Part shown: in pieces, positions 47,571 to 58,254 of the stretch | Position numbering within the stretch: the stretch's first letter is position 1 | Layout: each line of letters opens with the position of its first letter | Assembly: GCF_014280435.1 (NCBI RefSeq) | Contig: NZ_CP060388.1 | Span: forward strand, 620,001 to 684,000 | Length of the DNA: 64,000 nucleotides | Source of the DNA: Sphingobium sp. KCTC 72723 | GTDB taxonomy: Bacteria > Pseudomonadota > Alphaproteobacteria > Sphingomonadales > Sphingomonadaceae | Direction of reading: 5' to 3' | Translations under genes and position numbers: made by a program | Notes under the pieces: model-generated | Databases searched by the model: none | The model's input: the letters and a program-made list of their open reading frames with translations, nothing else | Told to the model about the DNA's origin: nothing

Positions 47571-49685
47571 ATGACGATACGCATGATCGACAAGGCCGGG
47601 CTGACGGTCGCGGCGGAGCTGGCGGAATTTATCGAGCGCGAGGCGTTGCCGGGGACGGGGATTGCGCCGGACGCTTTCTGGGCGGGGACGGCGGATATTT
47701 TCGCGCGGTTCGCGCCGGATAATGTCGCCCTGTTGCGCAAGCGGGACACGATGCAGGCGCAGATCGACAGTTGGCATGAGCAGCGCAAAGGGCAGCCGCA
47801 TGACGGCGCGGCCTATCAGGCGTTTTTGCGCGAGATTGGTTATCTGGTCCCTGAGCCTGCGCCGTTTGCGATTGGCAGCGAGAATGTCGACGATGAGGTT
47901 GCGCGGCTGGCGGGGCCGCAACTGGTCGTGCCGATCCTGAACGCGCGCTTCCTGCTGAACGCGGCCAATGCGCGCTGGGGCAGCCTGTATGATGCGCTAT
48001 ATGGCACGGATGCGATTCCCGGCGCGGCAGTTGGCAAAGGCTATGATGCGGCGCGCGGGGCGCAGGTCATTGCATGGGCCAAGGCGTTTCTGGACGATGC
48101 GGTTCCGCTGGCGTCGGGGCGCTGGGACGAACTGACGAGCGGCGACATCGCGCTGTCCGACCCGGCGCAATATCTGGGCAAGAGCGCCAAGGGGATGCTG
48201 TTCCGGCATAATGGGTTGCATATCGAAGTTGTTTTCGATGCCACCCATCCGATCGGCGCGAGCGATCCGGCGGGGATTTCCGACGTCATATTGGAATCGG
48301 CGCTGACGGCGATCTGCGATCTGGAGGATTCCATCGCGGCGGTCGATGCGCAGGACAAGGTTGCCGCCTATGCCAACTGGCTGGGGCTGATGAAGGGCGA
48401 CCTGACCGAGACGTTCGAGAAGGGCGGCGCGATGATGACGCGGGCGCTGAACGCGGACCGGGCCTATAGCGCGCCTGATGGCAGCGGCTTCACTCTGCCG
48501 GGGCGCAGCCTGTTGTTCGTGCGCAATGTCGGGCATCTGATGACGACGCCTGCGATCTTGCTGGCCGATGGCAGCGAAGCGCCCGAAGGCATATTGGACG
48601 GGATCGTCACCAGCCTGATCGCTATGCACGATCTGCAACGCGAAGGCGGCAACAGCCGGGCGGGCAGCGTCTATATCGTCAAGCCCAAGATGCACGGGCC
48701 GGACGAGGCGGCGTTCACCAACCGCCTGTTCGACGGAATCGAGGACATGCTGGGGTTGACGCGGCACACGATCAAGGTCGGCGTCATGGACGAGGAACGG
48801 CGCACGTCGGCTAATCTGGCCGCGTGCATCCATGCGGTGCGCGATCGGATCGTCTTTATCAACACCGGCTTTCTGGATCGCACCGGGGACGAAATGCACA
48901 CGGCGATGCAGGCTGGGCCGATGATCCGCAAGGGCGAGATGAAGGCGAGCGACTGGATCGCGGCCTATGAGGATCGCAATGTCCAGATCGGGCTGGCGTG
49001 CGGATTGTCGGGCCGGGCGCAGATCGGCAAGGGGATGTGGGCCGCGCCGGACCGGATGGCCGACATGCTGGAGCAGAAGGTCGGGCATCCGATGAGCGGG
49101 GCGAATACGGCATGGGTGCCTTCGCCAACGGCCGCGACGTTGCACGCGACCCATTATCACCGGATCGACGTGTTCGCGCGGCAGGCGGAACGGCGGGCGG
49201 AAGGGATCGCTTCGCTCGACCGGCTGCTGGCGTTGCCGGTTGCGGTCGGACGCAACTGGTCGGAGGAAGAGATTGCCCAGGAACTGGACAATAATGCGCA
49301 GGGGATTTTGGGCTATGTCGTCCGCTGGATCGACCAGGGGGTCGGTTGTTCCAAGGTTCCCGATATTCACGACATCGGGTTGATGGAGGATCGGGCGACG
49401 TTGCGGATTTCTTCGCAGCATATGGCCAACTGGCTGTTGCACGGGGTTTGCACGGCGGAACAGGTCGATGCGGCACTGGCGCGGATGGCGGCGAAGGTCG
49501 ATGGGCAAAATGCGGGCGATCCGCTCTATCAGCCGATGAGCGGGCGGGAGGCGGAGAGCCTCGCGTTTCAGGCGGCGCGGGCTTTGGTGTTCGAGGGAGT
49601 CGGGCAGCCCAATGGCTATACCGAGCCATTGCTGCACGCCTGGCGGGCGCGGGCCAAGGCGCAAGCGGCGCTCGAACTCGCGTAA
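47571..49685 (+). CDS. glcB: Malate synthase G
   Basis: 704 residues from ATG 47571, with GGGAG upstream. Family G layout: N-terminal region, then [59 protein letters not shown] and [15 protein letters not shown]. The C-terminal [20 protein letters not shown] and [18 protein letters not shown] are typical of the type G enzyme. It condenses glyoxylate and acetyl-CoA to malate. No isocitrate lyase is in the window, so it could serve glycolate or the glyoxylate shunt. Confidence 0.97.
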   Translation: MTIRMIDKAGLTVAAELAEFIEREALPGTGIAPDAFWAGTADIFARFAPDNVALLRKRDTMQAQIDSWHEQRKGQPHDGAAYQAFLREIGYLVPEPAPFAIGSENVDDEVARLAGPQLVVPILNARFLLNAANARWGSLYDALYGTDAIPGAAVGKGYDAARGAQVIAWAKAFLDDAVPLASGRWDELTSGDIALSDPAQYLGKSAKGMLFRHNGLHIEVVFDATHPIGASDPAGISDVILESALTAICDLEDSIAAVDAQDKVAAYANWLGLMKGDLTETFEKGGAMMTRALNADRAYSAPDGSGFTLPGRSLLFVRNVGHLMTTPAILLADGSEAPEGILDGIVTSLIAMHDLQREGGNSRAGSVYIVKPKMHGPDEAAFTNRLFDGIEDMLGLTRHTIKVGVMDEERRTSANLAACIHAVRDRIVFINTGFLDRTGDEMHTAMQAGPMIRKGEMKASDWIAAYEDRNVQIGLACGLSGRAQIGKGMWAAPDRMADMLEQKVGHPMSGANTAWVPSPTAATLHATHYHRIDVFARQAERRAEGIASLDRLLALPVAVGRNWSEEEIAQELDNNAQGILGYVVRWIDQGVGCSKVPDIHDIGLMEDRATLRISSQHMANWLLHGVCTAEQVDAALARMAAKVDGQNAGDPLYQPMSGREAESLAFQAARALVFEGVGQPNGYTEPLLHAWRARAKAQAALELA

Positions 49686-49753
49686 ACCGTTACGGGCGCG
49701 CAGCCTTTCGGGGAGTCGGGGCGTTACGCTTTTCATATTATGGAGAGCGTGCC

Positions 49754-50836
49754 TTGAAACAATCCGTGCTGCTGATCGCCCTATTCTGTTCCGCCTGCAA
49801 CGTGTCGGTGACCGACGCGAATGAAAGCCAGCCTGTGGGGCAGGGGCAGAATGTCGCTGCGCCGCAGGTGGCGGCCGACCCTTATGGCTTTGCGATTCAG
49901 CCTGAGCCGGCAGGTGCGCCCGCGCGGGTCGATTCGCTGTTGCAGGCGCAGGTGGCGCTGGACCGGGCGGGCTTTTCGCCCGGCGTGCTGGACGGGAAGG
50001 AAGGCATGTCCTTCACCGCCGCGATAAAGGGGTTTCAGCAGGCACGCGGGTTGGGCGAGAGCGGCGTTTATGATGAAGCGACGGCCAAGGCTTTGCTGGG
50101 CGATGCGCCGCCGCCCGCGACATGGCTGGTGAAGATACCCGATGATTTTGCGCGCGGGCCGTTTTTCGATCTGCCCAAGGGGCTGAACGCGCAGGCCAGC
50201 CTGCCTGCGCTGACATACCGCAATCTGCTGGAAAAACTGGCCGAGCGGTTTCATACCACGCCGCAGGTTCTGGTGGCGCTGAACCCGCCGGGGACGAAGG
50301 CGGGGGCGGGCGCGGTGATCCGGGTGCCGGCGATTGCCAACCAGCCGCTTGCCAAAATCGAGGGCGACGAACGGGGATGGGCGGCGACGCTGGCCAGCCT
50401 GGCGGTGGCGAAGGAGCAGCCGCAGGCCGACCATATCGTGGTCGACAAGTCCGAAGGGCTGCTCAAAGCCTATGACAAGGATAATCGCCTGATCGCGCAA
50501 TTCCCCGCCACCATGGGATCGCAATATGATCCGTTGCCGCTGGGCGAATGGACGATCAAGGGGGTGAGCCGCAATCCCGATTTCCATTATAACCCGGACC
50601 TGTTCTGGGATGCTTCGGCCAAGGATGAGAAGGCGGTGTTGAAACCCGGTCCCAACGGGCCGGTCGGCGTCGTGTGGATCGACCTGTCCAAGGATCATTA
50701 TGGCATCCATGGCACGCCGGAACCGCAGACGATTGGCCGGACGGAAAGCCATGGCTGCATCCGCCTGACCAATTGGGATGCCGCGCGACTGGCGCAGATG
50801 GTCAAGAGCGGGGTGAAGGCCAAGTTTCAGGCATGA
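49754..50836 (+). CDS. L,D-transpeptidase lipoprotein with peptidoglycan-binding domain
   Basis: 360 residues from TTG 49754, chosen because GGAG is upstream and a lipoprotein signal follows directly (KQSVLLIALFCSAC, lipobox CSAC). Peptidoglycan-binding helices at about 60-115 (QVALDRAGFSPGVLDGKEG), a LysM-like stretch (FHTTPQVLVALNPPGTKAGA), and a YkuD domain with DHYGIHGTPEPQTIGRTES and catalytic SHGCIRLTN. It should crosslink peptidoglycan. Its stop overlaps the M23 gene start (ATGA). Confidence 0.9.
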   Translation: MKQSVLLIALFCSACNVSVTDANESQPVGQGQNVAAPQVAADPYGFAIQPEPAGAPARVDSLLQAQVALDRAGFSPGVLDGKEGMSFTAAIKGFQQARGLGESGVYDEATAKALLGDAPPPATWLVKIPDDFARGPFFDLPKGLNAQASLPALTYRNLLEKLAERFHTTPQVLVALNPPGTKAGAGAVIRVPAIANQPLAKIEGDERGWAATLASLAVAKEQPQADHIVVDKSEGLLKAYDKDNRLIAQFPATMGSQYDPLPLGEWTIKGVSRNPDFHYNPDLFWDASAKDEKAVLKPGPNGPVGVVWIDLSKDHYGIHGTPEPQTIGRTESHGCIRLTNWDAARLAQMVKSGVKAKFQA

Positions 50837-51396
50837 GGATGGGCGCGCGCGGCTGGGGCGGGGTGGCGATCGCTGCGCTGTTGTGCGTCGCGTTTGCGCA
50901 TTTTTGCGTGCGGATCGTGCCGGGGGAGGAAGCTGTTTCGCCGCCGGTGCCGGTCGATGATGGCGCGTTGCTGATCCCGGTGGAGGGGGTGCCGGTGTCC
51001 GCATTGGTCGATACGTTCGCGCAGGGGCGGGCAGCAGGCGCGAGGCGGCATGACGCGATCGACATCATGGCGGCGCGGGGCCGGGCGGTGCTGGCCGTAG
51101 CGGATGGGCGGATCAACAAGATTTTCTGGAGCCATGACGGCGGGCGGACGCTCTATCTGCGGTCGCGGGACGGGCGGACGGTCTATTATTACGCGCATCT
51201 GGATCGCTATGCGGATGGTTTGCGCGAGGGGCAGGGGGTGCGGCGCGGGCAGCGGCTGGCGAGCGTGGGCAGCACCGGCAATGCCGATCCTGCCGCGCCG
51301 CACCTGCATTTTGCCGTCCATGCGATGCAGCCGGGCGAGTCATGGCATGGCGGGCGGGCGGTCAATCCCTATCCCTTGTTGCGCGCGGCCAACTGA
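50833..51396 (+). CDS. M23-family (LytM) metallopeptidase
   Basis: 187 residues from ATG 50833 (or 50839). N-terminal membrane anchor GVAIAALLCVAFAHFCVRI. M23 domain: RRHDAIDIMAARGRAVLA gives the first zinc histidine and aspartate, DGRTVYYYAHLDRY and APHLHFAVHA the others. It probably cleaves peptide bridges of peptidoglycan in the periplasm. Coupled to the upstream L,D-transpeptidase, so one operon links a crosslinking and a cutting enzyme. Confidence 0.9.
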   Translation: MRMGARGWGGVAIAALLCVAFAHFCVRIVPGEEAVSPPVPVDDGALLIPVEGVPVSALVDTFAQGRAAGARRHDAIDIMAARGRAVLAVADGRINKIFWSHDGGRTLYLRSRDGRTVYYYAHLDRYADGLREGQGVRRGQRLASVGSTGNADPAAPHLHFAVHAMQPGESWHGGRAVNPYPLLRAAN

Positions 51397-51498
51397 GCGG
51401 CCCCTTGCCCTTCCTGCCTTCCCGCTGTAAGGGGCGCGCCAGCCTTTTGCATAAAAGGCGCGGCTCTTTTCACCACAGACATACAGGCAGGCCTTCCC

Positions 51499-52062
51499 AT
51501 GAAGATCAGCGGCGTGGACATTCGTCCCGGCAACAATATCGAATATGAAGGTGGCCTGTGGCGCGCCGTCAAGATTCAGCACACCCAGCCCGGCAAGGGC
51601 GGCGCCTATATGCAGGTGGAGCTGAAGAACCTGATCGACGGTCGCAAGAACAACGTCCGTTTCCGCTCCGCCGAAAGCGTCGAGCGTATCCGTTTGGACA
51701 CCAAGGATTTTCAATATCTCTATGCCGAAGGCGACATGCTCGTTTTCATGGACAATGAGACTTACGAGCAGATCAACCTGGCGACCGAGTTGCTGGGCGA
51801 AGCGGCCGATTTCTTGCAGGACGGCATGGCCGTGACGCTGGAAATGTATGACGAACGGCCGATTTCGGTGCAGTTGCCCGACACAATCGAAGCGACCGTG
51901 GTGGAAGCCGACGCCGTGGTGAAGGGGCAGACCGCCTCTGCCAGCTACAAGCCCGCGATTCTGGACAATGGCGTGCGCGTCATGGTGCCGCCGCACATCG
52001 TCAGCGGCACGCGCATCGTCGTCGATGTCTATGCCCGCGAATATGTGAAGCGCGCGGATTAA
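51499..52062 (+). CDS. efp: Elongation factor P
   Basis: 187 residues. Three KOW/OB-type domains: [20 protein letters not shown], the loop [17 protein letters not shown] with K33 at the tip that is post-translationally modified in lysine-type EF-P, and C-terminal [20 protein letters not shown]. It relieves ribosome stalling at polyproline. No EpmA or EarP gene is in the window. The D2 repeat separates it from suhB. Confidence 0.97.
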   Translation: MKISGVDIRPGNNIEYEGGLWRAVKIQHTQPGKGGAYMQVELKNLIDGRKNNVRFRSAESVERIRLDTKDFQYLYAEGDMLVFMDNETYEQINLATELLGEAADFLQDGMAVTLEMYDERPISVQLPDTIEATVVEADAVVKGQTASASYKPAILDNGVRVMVPPHIVSGTRIVVDVYAREYVKRAD

Positions 52063-52079
52063 AGCCGACCCACTATAAG

Positions 52080-52210
52080 CCCCTCCCTTTTTCAGGGAGG
52101 AGGAAGGGGTGGGTGCGAGCGAAGCGAGCCGGCACCCCATCCCGATGCGTTGCAGGCGATTGCTGCGCAATCGCACCCACCCCCGGCCCCTCCCTGAAAA
52201 AGGGAGGGGG
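52080..52210. repeat. Repeat family D, copy D2 (nested inverted repeats)
   Basis: Outer arms CCCCTCCCTTTTTCAGGGAG and its complement at the far end (CCCCTCCCTGAAAAAGGGAG), inner pair GGTGGGTGCGA ... TCGCACCCACC, and a small hairpin GCGATTGCTGCGCAATCGC. The right arm ends GGGAGGGGGGAG about ten bases before the suhB ATG and provides its Shine-Dalgarno sequence. Confidence 0.82.
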
Positions 52211-52222
52211 GAGATTTTGAAC

Positions 52223-53035
52223 ATGGCATCCCATTCTGGCCTTCTTACCGTCATGGAACGCGCCGCGCGCAAGGCGGGTGGCAAATTGCGGCGGGACTTT
52301 GGCGAAGTCGAACATTTGCAGGTTTCGCGCAAGGGACCGGCGGATTTCGTGTCCAAGGCCGATCATCAGGCAGAAAAGACGCTGGTCGAGGAATTGCAGA
52401 AGGCGCGGCCCGACTGGGGCTTTCTGCTGGAAGAAGGCGGCGTGATCGAGGGCGATCCGTCCAAGCCGCGCTGGATCATCGATCCGCTCGACGGCACCAC
52501 CAACTTCCTGCACGGCATTCCGCATTTCGCCATCTCGATCGCGGTGGAAGAACCGCTGTTCGGCGGCAAGCGCGAAGTGACGACGGGCCTGATTTATCAG
52601 CCGTTCACCGACGAAAGCTATTGGGCGGAAAAGAATCGCGGTGCGTGGCGGCATGACCAGCGGTTGCGCGTGTCGGCGCGGCGCGACCTGGCCGATTGCG
52701 TGATTGCGACCGGCATTCCGTTCATGGGCCATGGCGATTTTGCGCAATGGACGCGCATCTTCGGCGCGGTGGCACCGTCGATCGCGGGAATTCGCCGCTT
52801 TGGGGCCGCCTCGCTCGACCTCGCCCATGTGGCGTCGGGGCGTTATGACGGCTTCTGGGAAAGCGGTTTGCAGCCCTGGGACGTGGCGGCGGGCCTGTTG
52901 ATGGTGCGCGAAGCGGGCGGTTTCGTCAGCGATTTCCGGGGCGGCGACCTGATGATCGACCGCAAGGAAGTGATTGCCGGGAATGACGCAATCCACAGCA
53001 AATTGCACAAACTCGTCGCGGGCGCCCTGCGCTAA
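52223..53035 (+). CDS. suhB: Inositol monophosphatase family protein
   Basis: 270 residues from ATG 52223. FIG superfamily metal sites: LLEEGGVIEGD-type E, WIIDPLDGTTNFLHGIPHFA, and GLQPWDVAAGLLMVREAGG. It dephosphorylates myo-inositol or related phosphates; SuhB in other proteobacteria also affects rRNA transcription. The ribosome-binding site lies inside the D2 repeat arm. An intrinsic terminator follows. Confidence 0.95.
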   Translation: MASHSGLLTVMERAARKAGGKLRRDFGEVEHLQVSRKGPADFVSKADHQAEKTLVEELQKARPDWGFLLEEGGVIEGDPSKPRWIIDPLDGTTNFLHGIPHFAISIAVEEPLFGGKREVTTGLIYQPFTDESYWAEKNRGAWRHDQRLRVSARRDLADCVIATGIPFMGHGDFAQWTRIFGAVAPSIAGIRRFGAASLDLAHVASGRYDGFWESGLQPWDVAAGLLMVREAGGFVSDFRGGDLMIDRKEVIAGNDAIHSKLHKLVAGALR

Positions 53036-53045
53036 GGTGCATCTT

Positions 53046-53075
53046 GGCCAAGCGCTTCAAGCGCTTGGCCTTTTT
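53046..53075 (+). terminator. Intrinsic terminator after suhB
   Basis: GGCCAAGCGC and GCGCTTGGCC form a 10-bp perfect stem with loop TTCAA, followed by TTTTT at 53071-53075. Confidence 0.93.
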
Positions 53076-53164
53076 GCGATTCATTCTCAGCGGCTTGGCC
53101 CCTTGCTTCGCATATGCAGCAGGCCTAAAGCGCCCCCAACAACCTTTTCGCCCAGGGGATACCA

Positions 53165-53539
53165 TTGGTCGATCTTGCCCAATATTTGCCGATCCTGATC
53201 TTTTTGGGGATCGCCTTGCTGCTGTCGGCAACCTTTGTGTTCCTGCCGATGCTGGTCGGCCGCCTGACCGGCGCGCACAAGCCCGACCCGGCCAAGCTGT
53301 CCGAATATGAGTGCGGTTTCCCCGCATTCGAGGAACCGCGCAGCCAGTTCGACGTGCGATTCTATCTGGTCGCGATCCTGTTCATCATTTTCGATCTGGA
53401 AGCGGCGTTCCTGTTTCCCTGGGCCGTGAGCCTGGACCAGATCGGTTGGGCCGGTTGGGCGACGATGATGATTTTCATAGCGGAGCTGGTACTCGGCCTC
53501 GTCTATGCGTGGAAGAAGGGAGCGCTCGATTGGGAGTAG
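53165..53539 (+). CDS. nuoA: NADH-quinone oxidoreductase subunit A
   Basis: 124 residues from TTG 53165, with AGGGGAT upstream. Three membrane helices ([56 protein letters not shown]) and the conserved cysteine loop [20 protein letters not shown]. Membrane-arm subunit of complex I and first gene of the nuo operon. Confidence 0.96.
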   Translation: MVDLAQYLPILIFLGIALLLSATFVFLPMLVGRLTGAHKPDPAKLSEYECGFPAFEEPRSQFDVRFYLVAILFIIFDLEAAFLFPWAVSLDQIGWAGWATMMIFIAELVLGLVYAWKKGALDWE

Positions 53540-54084
53540 AACTTACCAGCCCGGCGCCCGGCACCTTGCCGCCCGTTGGCACCCAGCCCGACCAGGATTT
53601 CTTCAACGCGCTGAACAGCGAAGTCAGCGACAAGGGCTTCCTTGTCACCTCGACCGAGGATCTGTTCACATGGGCGCGGACGGGTTCGTTGTGGTGGATG
53701 ACGTTCGGCCTGGCGTGCTGCGCGGTCGAGATGATCCACGTCAACATGCCGCGTTACGACATGGAGCGTTTCGGCGCTGCGCCGCGCGCGTCCCCGCGCC
53801 AGAGCGACGTGATGATCGTGGCCGGCACGCTGTGCAACAAGATGGCCCCGGCACTGCGCAAGGTTTACGACCAGATGTCGGAACCCAAATATGTGATTTC
53901 CATGGGGTCGTGCGCGAATGGCGGGGGCTATTATCATTATAGCTATTCCGTGGTGCGCGGTTGTGACCGGATCGTGCCGGTCGATATTTATGTTCCGGGT
54001 TGCCCGCCGACTGCCGAAGCGCTGCTTTATGGCGTGATGCAGTTGCAGCGGAAAATCCGCCGGATCGGGACGATTGAACGGTGA
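53530..54084 (+). CDS. nuoB: NADH-quinone oxidoreductase subunit B
   Basis: 184 residues from TTG 53530, with AAGGGAG eight bases upstream; it overlaps nuoA by 10 bp. Cluster N2 cysteines are seen in [21 protein letters not shown] and [11 protein letters not shown]. It passes electrons to quinone at the arm junction. The stop overlaps the GTG of nuoC. Confidence 0.96.
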   Translation: MGVELTSPAPGTLPPVGTQPDQDFFNALNSEVSDKGFLVTSTEDLFTWARTGSLWWMTFGLACCAVEMIHVNMPRYDMERFGAAPRASPRQSDVMIVAGTLCNKMAPALRKVYDQMSEPKYVISMGSCANGGGYYHYSYSVVRGCDRIVPVDIYVPGCPPTAEALLYGVMQLQRKIRRIGTIER

Positions 54085-54896
54085 GCGTCGTGGTCAACTC
54101 TGCGCCCAAGATCGTGACGCCGGATTCGGTTGCGGATAGGCTGACGGCATTGCTGGGCGATAGCCTGATCGCGCTGACTTTCGCGAACGAGGAAGTGGCG
54201 CTGCATGTCCGCCGCGACGCGCTGGCCCAGGTTATGGAGCAGCTGCGCGGGCAGGAGTATCAGCAGTTGATGGAAATCGCGGGGGTCGATTATCCTGATC
54301 GCCCCGAACGGTTCGAAGTCGTCTATTGCCTGTTGTCCGTCACGAAGAACCATCGCCTGCGCGTGCATGTGTCCACCGACGAGGATATGCCGGTGCCAAG
54401 CGTCACGCACATCTGGCCCGTCGCGGGCTGGCTGGAGCGCGAAGTGTTCGACATGTATGGCGTGGTGTTCGAGGGTAATAGCGACCTGCGCCGCATCTTG
54501 ACCGATTATGGCTTCAAGGGGCATCCGCAGCGCAAGGACTTCCCGCTGACCGGCTATGTCGAGTTGCGCTATTCCGAAGATGACAAGCGCGTGGTGTATG
54601 AGCCGGTGAAGCTGGCTCAGGATTTCCGCAGCTTCGATTTCATGTCGCCATGGGAAGGCGCGGAATATATCTTGCCGGGTGACGAGAAGGCCAAGGGCGA
54701 AGCGCCCGGTGCGCCGACGCCCGCGCCCGCTGCCCCGGCAGCGTCCACGCCCAAGACGACCGAGAAGAAGGCCGACACGGGCGCTGGCGAAGCGGCGAAC
54801 AAGGCGGCGGAGGTCAAGTCCGCCGATGCGCCGGCCAAGCCTGCGTCGGCGACCGACGAGGGTGAGGGCGTAGCCAAGCCGGAGGACAAGGCGTAA
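54081..54896 (+). CDS. nuoC: NADH-quinone oxidoreductase subunit C with long disordered tail
   Basis: 271 residues from GTG 54081. Core: [58 protein letters not shown]. The usual protein ends near residue 200 ([14 protein letters not shown]); a further 75 or so residues are Ala/Pro/Lys/Glu-rich, without hydrophobic clusters, and look disordered. It is a peripheral-arm 30-kDa-type subunit. nuoD starts at the stop codon (TAATG). Confidence 0.95.
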   Translation: MSVVVNSAPKIVTPDSVADRLTALLGDSLIALTFANEEVALHVRRDALAQVMEQLRGQEYQQLMEIAGVDYPDRPERFEVVYCLLSVTKNHRLRVHVSTDEDMPVPSVTHIWPVAGWLEREVFDMYGVVFEGNSDLRRILTDYGFKGHPQRKDFPLTGYVELRYSEDDKRVVYEPVKLAQDFRSFDFMSPWEGAEYILPGDEKAKGEAPGAPTPAPAAPAASTPKTTEKKADTGAGEAANKAAEVKSADAPAKPASATDEGEGVAKPEDKA

Positions 54897-56131
54897 TGGC
54901 CGATTATCTCGCAGAACTGGACCACCGCACCGACGCCGCCGATCCGACCTATGGCGACACGGAAATCCAGAATTACACGATCAACTTCGGCCCGCAGCAT
55001 CCTGCCGCGCATGGCGTATTGCGTCTGGTCATGGAACTGGACGGCGAAATCGTCGAACGGTGCGACCCGCATGTGGGGCTGCTGCATCGCGGCACCGAAA
55101 AGCTGATTGAATATAAGACCTATTTGCAGGCATTGCCCTATTTCGACCGGCTCGATTATTGCTCGCCGCTGGGCATGGAGCATAGCTATGTGCTGGGCAT
55201 CGAGAAACTGCTGAACCTGGAAGTGCCGCTGCGCGCGCAATATCTGCGCGTGTTCTTCGCGGAACTGACGCGCATCTGCAACCATATGCTCAACCTGGGC
55301 TCGCACGTCATGGACGTGGGCGCGATGACGCCCAACCTGTGGCTGTTCGAGATTCGCGAGGATTGCCTCAACTTTTTCGAGCGCGCGTCGGGCGCGCGGA
55401 TGCACAGCGCTTACTTCCGTCCCGGTGGCGTGCATCAGGACGTGCCGCTCAAGCTGCTGACCGACATTGCCGACTGGCTGGACGGGCGTTTGCCGCGCCT
55501 GTTCGAGGACGCGATTTCGCTGGTTGCGGACAACCGCATCTTCAAGCAGCGCAATGTCGATATTGCGATCGTGAGCAAAGAGGATGCGCTGAAATGGGGC
55601 TTTTCCGGCCCGATGCTGCGCGGCTCCGGCATTGCGTGGGACATTCGCAAGGCGCAGCCTTATGATGTCTATGACCGGATGGACTTCGACGTTCCGGTCG
55701 GCACGCAATATGACTGCTATGATCGCTTCATGGTGCGCGTGGAGGAGGTCCGCCAGTCGGTGCGGATCATGAAACAGTGCCTGAACGAGATGCCCGAAGG
55801 GGCGATCGCCAGCTTCGACCGCAAAGTGTCGCCGCCCAAGCGTGGCGAGATGAAGCGGTCGATGGAAGCGCTGATCCATCACTTCAAACTCTATACCGAG
55901 GGCTTCCACGTTCCGGCGGGCGAAGTCTATGTCGCGACCGAAAGCCCCAAGGGCGAGTTCGGCGTCTATCTGGTCGCGGACGGGACGAACAAGCCCTATC
56001 GCTGCAAGATTCGGCCCACGGCATTCTCGCACCTTCAGGCGATGGACTTCATGATGAAGGGTCATATGCTGGCCGACGTCACGGCGGTGCTTGGCTCGAT
56101 GGACATCGTGTTCGGGGAGTGTGACCGTTGA
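54896..56131 (+). CDS. nuoD: NADH-quinone oxidoreductase subunit D
   Basis: 411 residues. 49-kDa subunit: [50 protein letters not shown], and C-terminal DIVFGECDR. It lines the quinone site with NuoB. It does not carry the nickel-iron cysteines of its hydrogenase relatives. A palindromic element fills the gap of 106 bp to nuoE. Confidence 0.98.
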   Translation: MADYLAELDHRTDAADPTYGDTEIQNYTINFGPQHPAAHGVLRLVMELDGEIVERCDPHVGLLHRGTEKLIEYKTYLQALPYFDRLDYCSPLGMEHSYVLGIEKLLNLEVPLRAQYLRVFFAELTRICNHMLNLGSHVMDVGAMTPNLWLFEIREDCLNFFERASGARMHSAYFRPGGVHQDVPLKLLTDIADWLDGRLPRLFEDAISLVADNRIFKQRNVDIAIVSKEDALKWGFSGPMLRGSGIAWDIRKAQPYDVYDRMDFDVPVGTQYDCYDRFMVRVEEVRQSVRIMKQCLNEMPEGAIASFDRKVSPPKRGEMKRSMEALIHHFKLYTEGFHVPAGEVYVATESPKGEFGVYLVADGTNKPYRCKIRPTAFSHLQAMDFMMKGHMLADVTAVLGSMDIVFGECDR

Positions 56132-56144
56132 GCCATTCTACTCT

Positions 56145-56230
56145 TGTCATCCCAGCGCAGGCTGGGATCCCTGTTTTCTTTGATGCTGCTCCACAAGGCA
56201 GCGAGATCCCAGCTTTTGCTGGGATGACGG
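56145..56230. repeat. Paired-hairpin palindromic element, copy A3, inside the nuo operon
   Basis: Left TTGTCATCCCAGC-gcag-GCTGGG, right ATCCCAGC-ttttGCTGGGAT ending GACGG. It lies between nuoD and nuoE, 7 bp from the nuoE ATG. All other neighbours from nuoA to nuoI overlap or are almost adjacent. Confidence 0.85.
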
Positions 56231-56237
56231 TGAATTA

Positions 56238-56921
56238 ATGGCTGACGCAGTGCATATCCCCGATGAAGCCGAAACCCGCGCGCGCTGGGGCGCTTTTACG
56301 TGGACGGCGGACAATGCCGAACAGGTGAAGACCATCATCGCCCGCTACCCCGCCGGTCGCCAGCAGTCGGCGGTCATGCCGCTGCTCGACCTGGCCCAGC
56401 GGCAGGTGGGGGCGGAGACGCAGACGCAAGGCTGGCTGCCCGTGCCGGTGATGGAATATATCGGCGACCAGCTCGATATGCCGTACATGCGGGTGTATGA
56501 GGTCGCGACCTTCTACACCATGTATAACCTCGCGCCGGTCGGCCGTTACCATGTGCAGGTGTGCGGCACGACGCCGTGCATGTTGCGCGGGTCGGACGAT
56601 GTGTTCGCGGCGTGCAAGAACAAGGGTCTGGTGAAGGGCGCGACGACGCCCGACGGCCTGTTCACGCTGACCGAAGTCGAATGTCTGGGCGCGTGCGCCA
56701 ATGCGCCGATGGTGCAGATCAACGACGATAATTTCGAAGACCTGACCTATGACAGCATGAGCGCCGTCCTTGAGACGCTCGCTGCCGGTGGCCAGCCCAA
56801 GATCGGACCGCAGATCGAGCGCCAGACGAGCGCACCGGAAGGTGGGCCGACGACGCTGAAAGAGATGGTCAGCGAAAATCACGATTACCGGGGCCAATGG
56901 AATGAAGGAGCGCGGGCATGA
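56238..56921 (+). CDS. nuoE: NADH-quinone oxidoreductase subunit E
   Basis: 227 residues. 24-kDa [2Fe-2S] subunit: [15 protein letters not shown] and [11 protein letters not shown] give the four cluster cysteines. The N-terminal helical region includes [20 protein letters not shown] and the C-terminal region after about residue 185 is a polar extension. It accepts electrons next to NuoF. The stop overlaps the nuoF ATG. Confidence 0.97.
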   Translation: MADAVHIPDEAETRARWGAFTWTADNAEQVKTIIARYPAGRQQSAVMPLLDLAQRQVGAETQTQGWLPVPVMEYIGDQLDMPYMRVYEVATFYTMYNLAPVGRYHVQVCGTTPCMLRGSDDVFAACKNKGLVKGATTPDGLFTLTEVECLGACANAPMVQINDDNFEDLTYDSMSAVLETLAAGGQPKIGPQIERQTSAPEGGPTTLKEMVSENHDYRGQWNEGARA

Positions 56922-58252
56922 CCGACGCACCCGTAACTGCACCGGCCCCGTTCGTCGGGCCGTTGTCCGACAAGGACCGCATCTTCACCAACGTCCATGG
57001 CTTTCAGGACTGGGGCATCGACGCGGCGATGAAGCGCGGCGACTGGGACAATACCAAGGCGCTGCTGGCGCTGGGCCAGGACGCGATCATCGACATCATC
57101 AAGGCGTCGAACCTGCGCGGCCGTGGCGGCGCGGGCTTCCCGACTGGCTTGAAGTGGAGCTTCATGCCCAAGGAAAGCAAGGATGGTCGTCCCAGCTTCC
57201 TGGTCATCAACGCCGACGAATCCGAACCGGGCAGTTGCAAGGATCGTGAGATCGTGCGGCATGATCCGCACAAGCTGATCGAAGGCGCGCTGGTCGCGGG
57301 CTTTGCGATGCGGGCGCGCGCCGCGTACATCTATATTCGCGGCGAGTTCATATTCGAAGCCAAGATATTGTCGGCGGCGGTCGAGCAGGCCTATGCCAAG
57401 GGCTTTATCGGCAAGAATGCCTGCGGGTCGGGCTATGATTTCGATGTGTTCGTGCATCGCGGCGCGGGCGCCTATATCTGCGGCGAGGAAACCGCGCAGA
57501 TCGAAAGCATCGAGGGCAAGAAGGGCCAGCCCCGGTTGAAGCCGCCTTTCCCGGCAGGCGCGGGCCTTTATGGTTGCCCGACCACGGTGAACAATGTGGA
57601 ATCGATCGCGGTCAGCCCGACGATCCTGCGGCGCGGCGCAGCCTGGTTCAACAGCTTCGGGCGCGAAGGCAATCGCGGCACCAAGCTGTTCCAGATCAGC
57701 GGCCATGTGAACAAGCCGTGCGTGGTCGAGGAGTCGATGTCGATCCCGTTCCGCGAACTGATCGACCGCCATTGCGGCGGCATTCGTGGTGGGTGGGACA
57801 ATCTGCTGGCGGTGATCCCCGGCGGCTCGTCGGTGCCTTTGGTTCCCGCGCGCGAAATCATGGACGCGCCGATGGATTTCGACGGGTTGAAGGCGCTGGG
57901 TTCGGGCCTTGGCACTGCTGCTGTCATCGTGATGGACAAGTCCACCGACATCGTCCGCGCCATTTCGCGGCTGTCCTATTTCTACAAGCATGAAAGCTGC
58001 GGCCAATGCACGCCGTGCCGCGAAGGCACTGGTTGGATGTGGCGGGTGATGGAACGGTTGCGCACCGGCGAGGCCGAAATCGGCGAAATCGACATGCTGC
58101 ATCAGGTGACCAAGCAGGTCGAAGGCCACACCATCTGCGCGCTGGGCGACGCGGCGGCATGGCCGATCCAGGGGCTGATCAAGCATTTCCGCCCGGAAAT
58201 CGAACGCCGCATCAACGAGCGCGGCGCGCCTGTGATGGAGGCGGCGGAGTAA
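56918..58252 (+). CDS. nuoF: NADH-quinone oxidoreductase subunit F
   Basis: 444 residues. FMN and NADH binding: [50 protein letters not shown]; the [4Fe-4S] cysteines are in [15 protein letters not shown] with a fourth in [17 protein letters not shown] entry point of complex I. Confidence 0.98.
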   Translation: MTDAPVTAPAPFVGPLSDKDRIFTNVHGFQDWGIDAAMKRGDWDNTKALLALGQDAIIDIIKASNLRGRGGAGFPTGLKWSFMPKESKDGRPSFLVINADESEPGSCKDREIVRHDPHKLIEGALVAGFAMRARAAYIYIRGEFIFEAKILSAAVEQAYAKGFIGKNACGSGYDFDVFVHRGAGAYICGEETAQIESIEGKKGQPRLKPPFPAGAGLYGCPTTVNNVESIAVSPTILRRGAAWFNSFGREGNRGTKLFQISGHVNKPCVVEESMSIPFRELIDRHCGGIRGGWDNLLAVIPGGSSVPLVPAREIMDAPMDFDGLKALGSGLGTAAVIVMDKSTDIVRAISRLSYFYKHESCGQCTPCREGTGWMWRVMERLRTGEAEIGEIDMLHQVTKQVEGHTICALGDAAAWPIQGLIKHFRPEIERRINERGAPVMEAAE

Positions 58253-58254
58253 TC

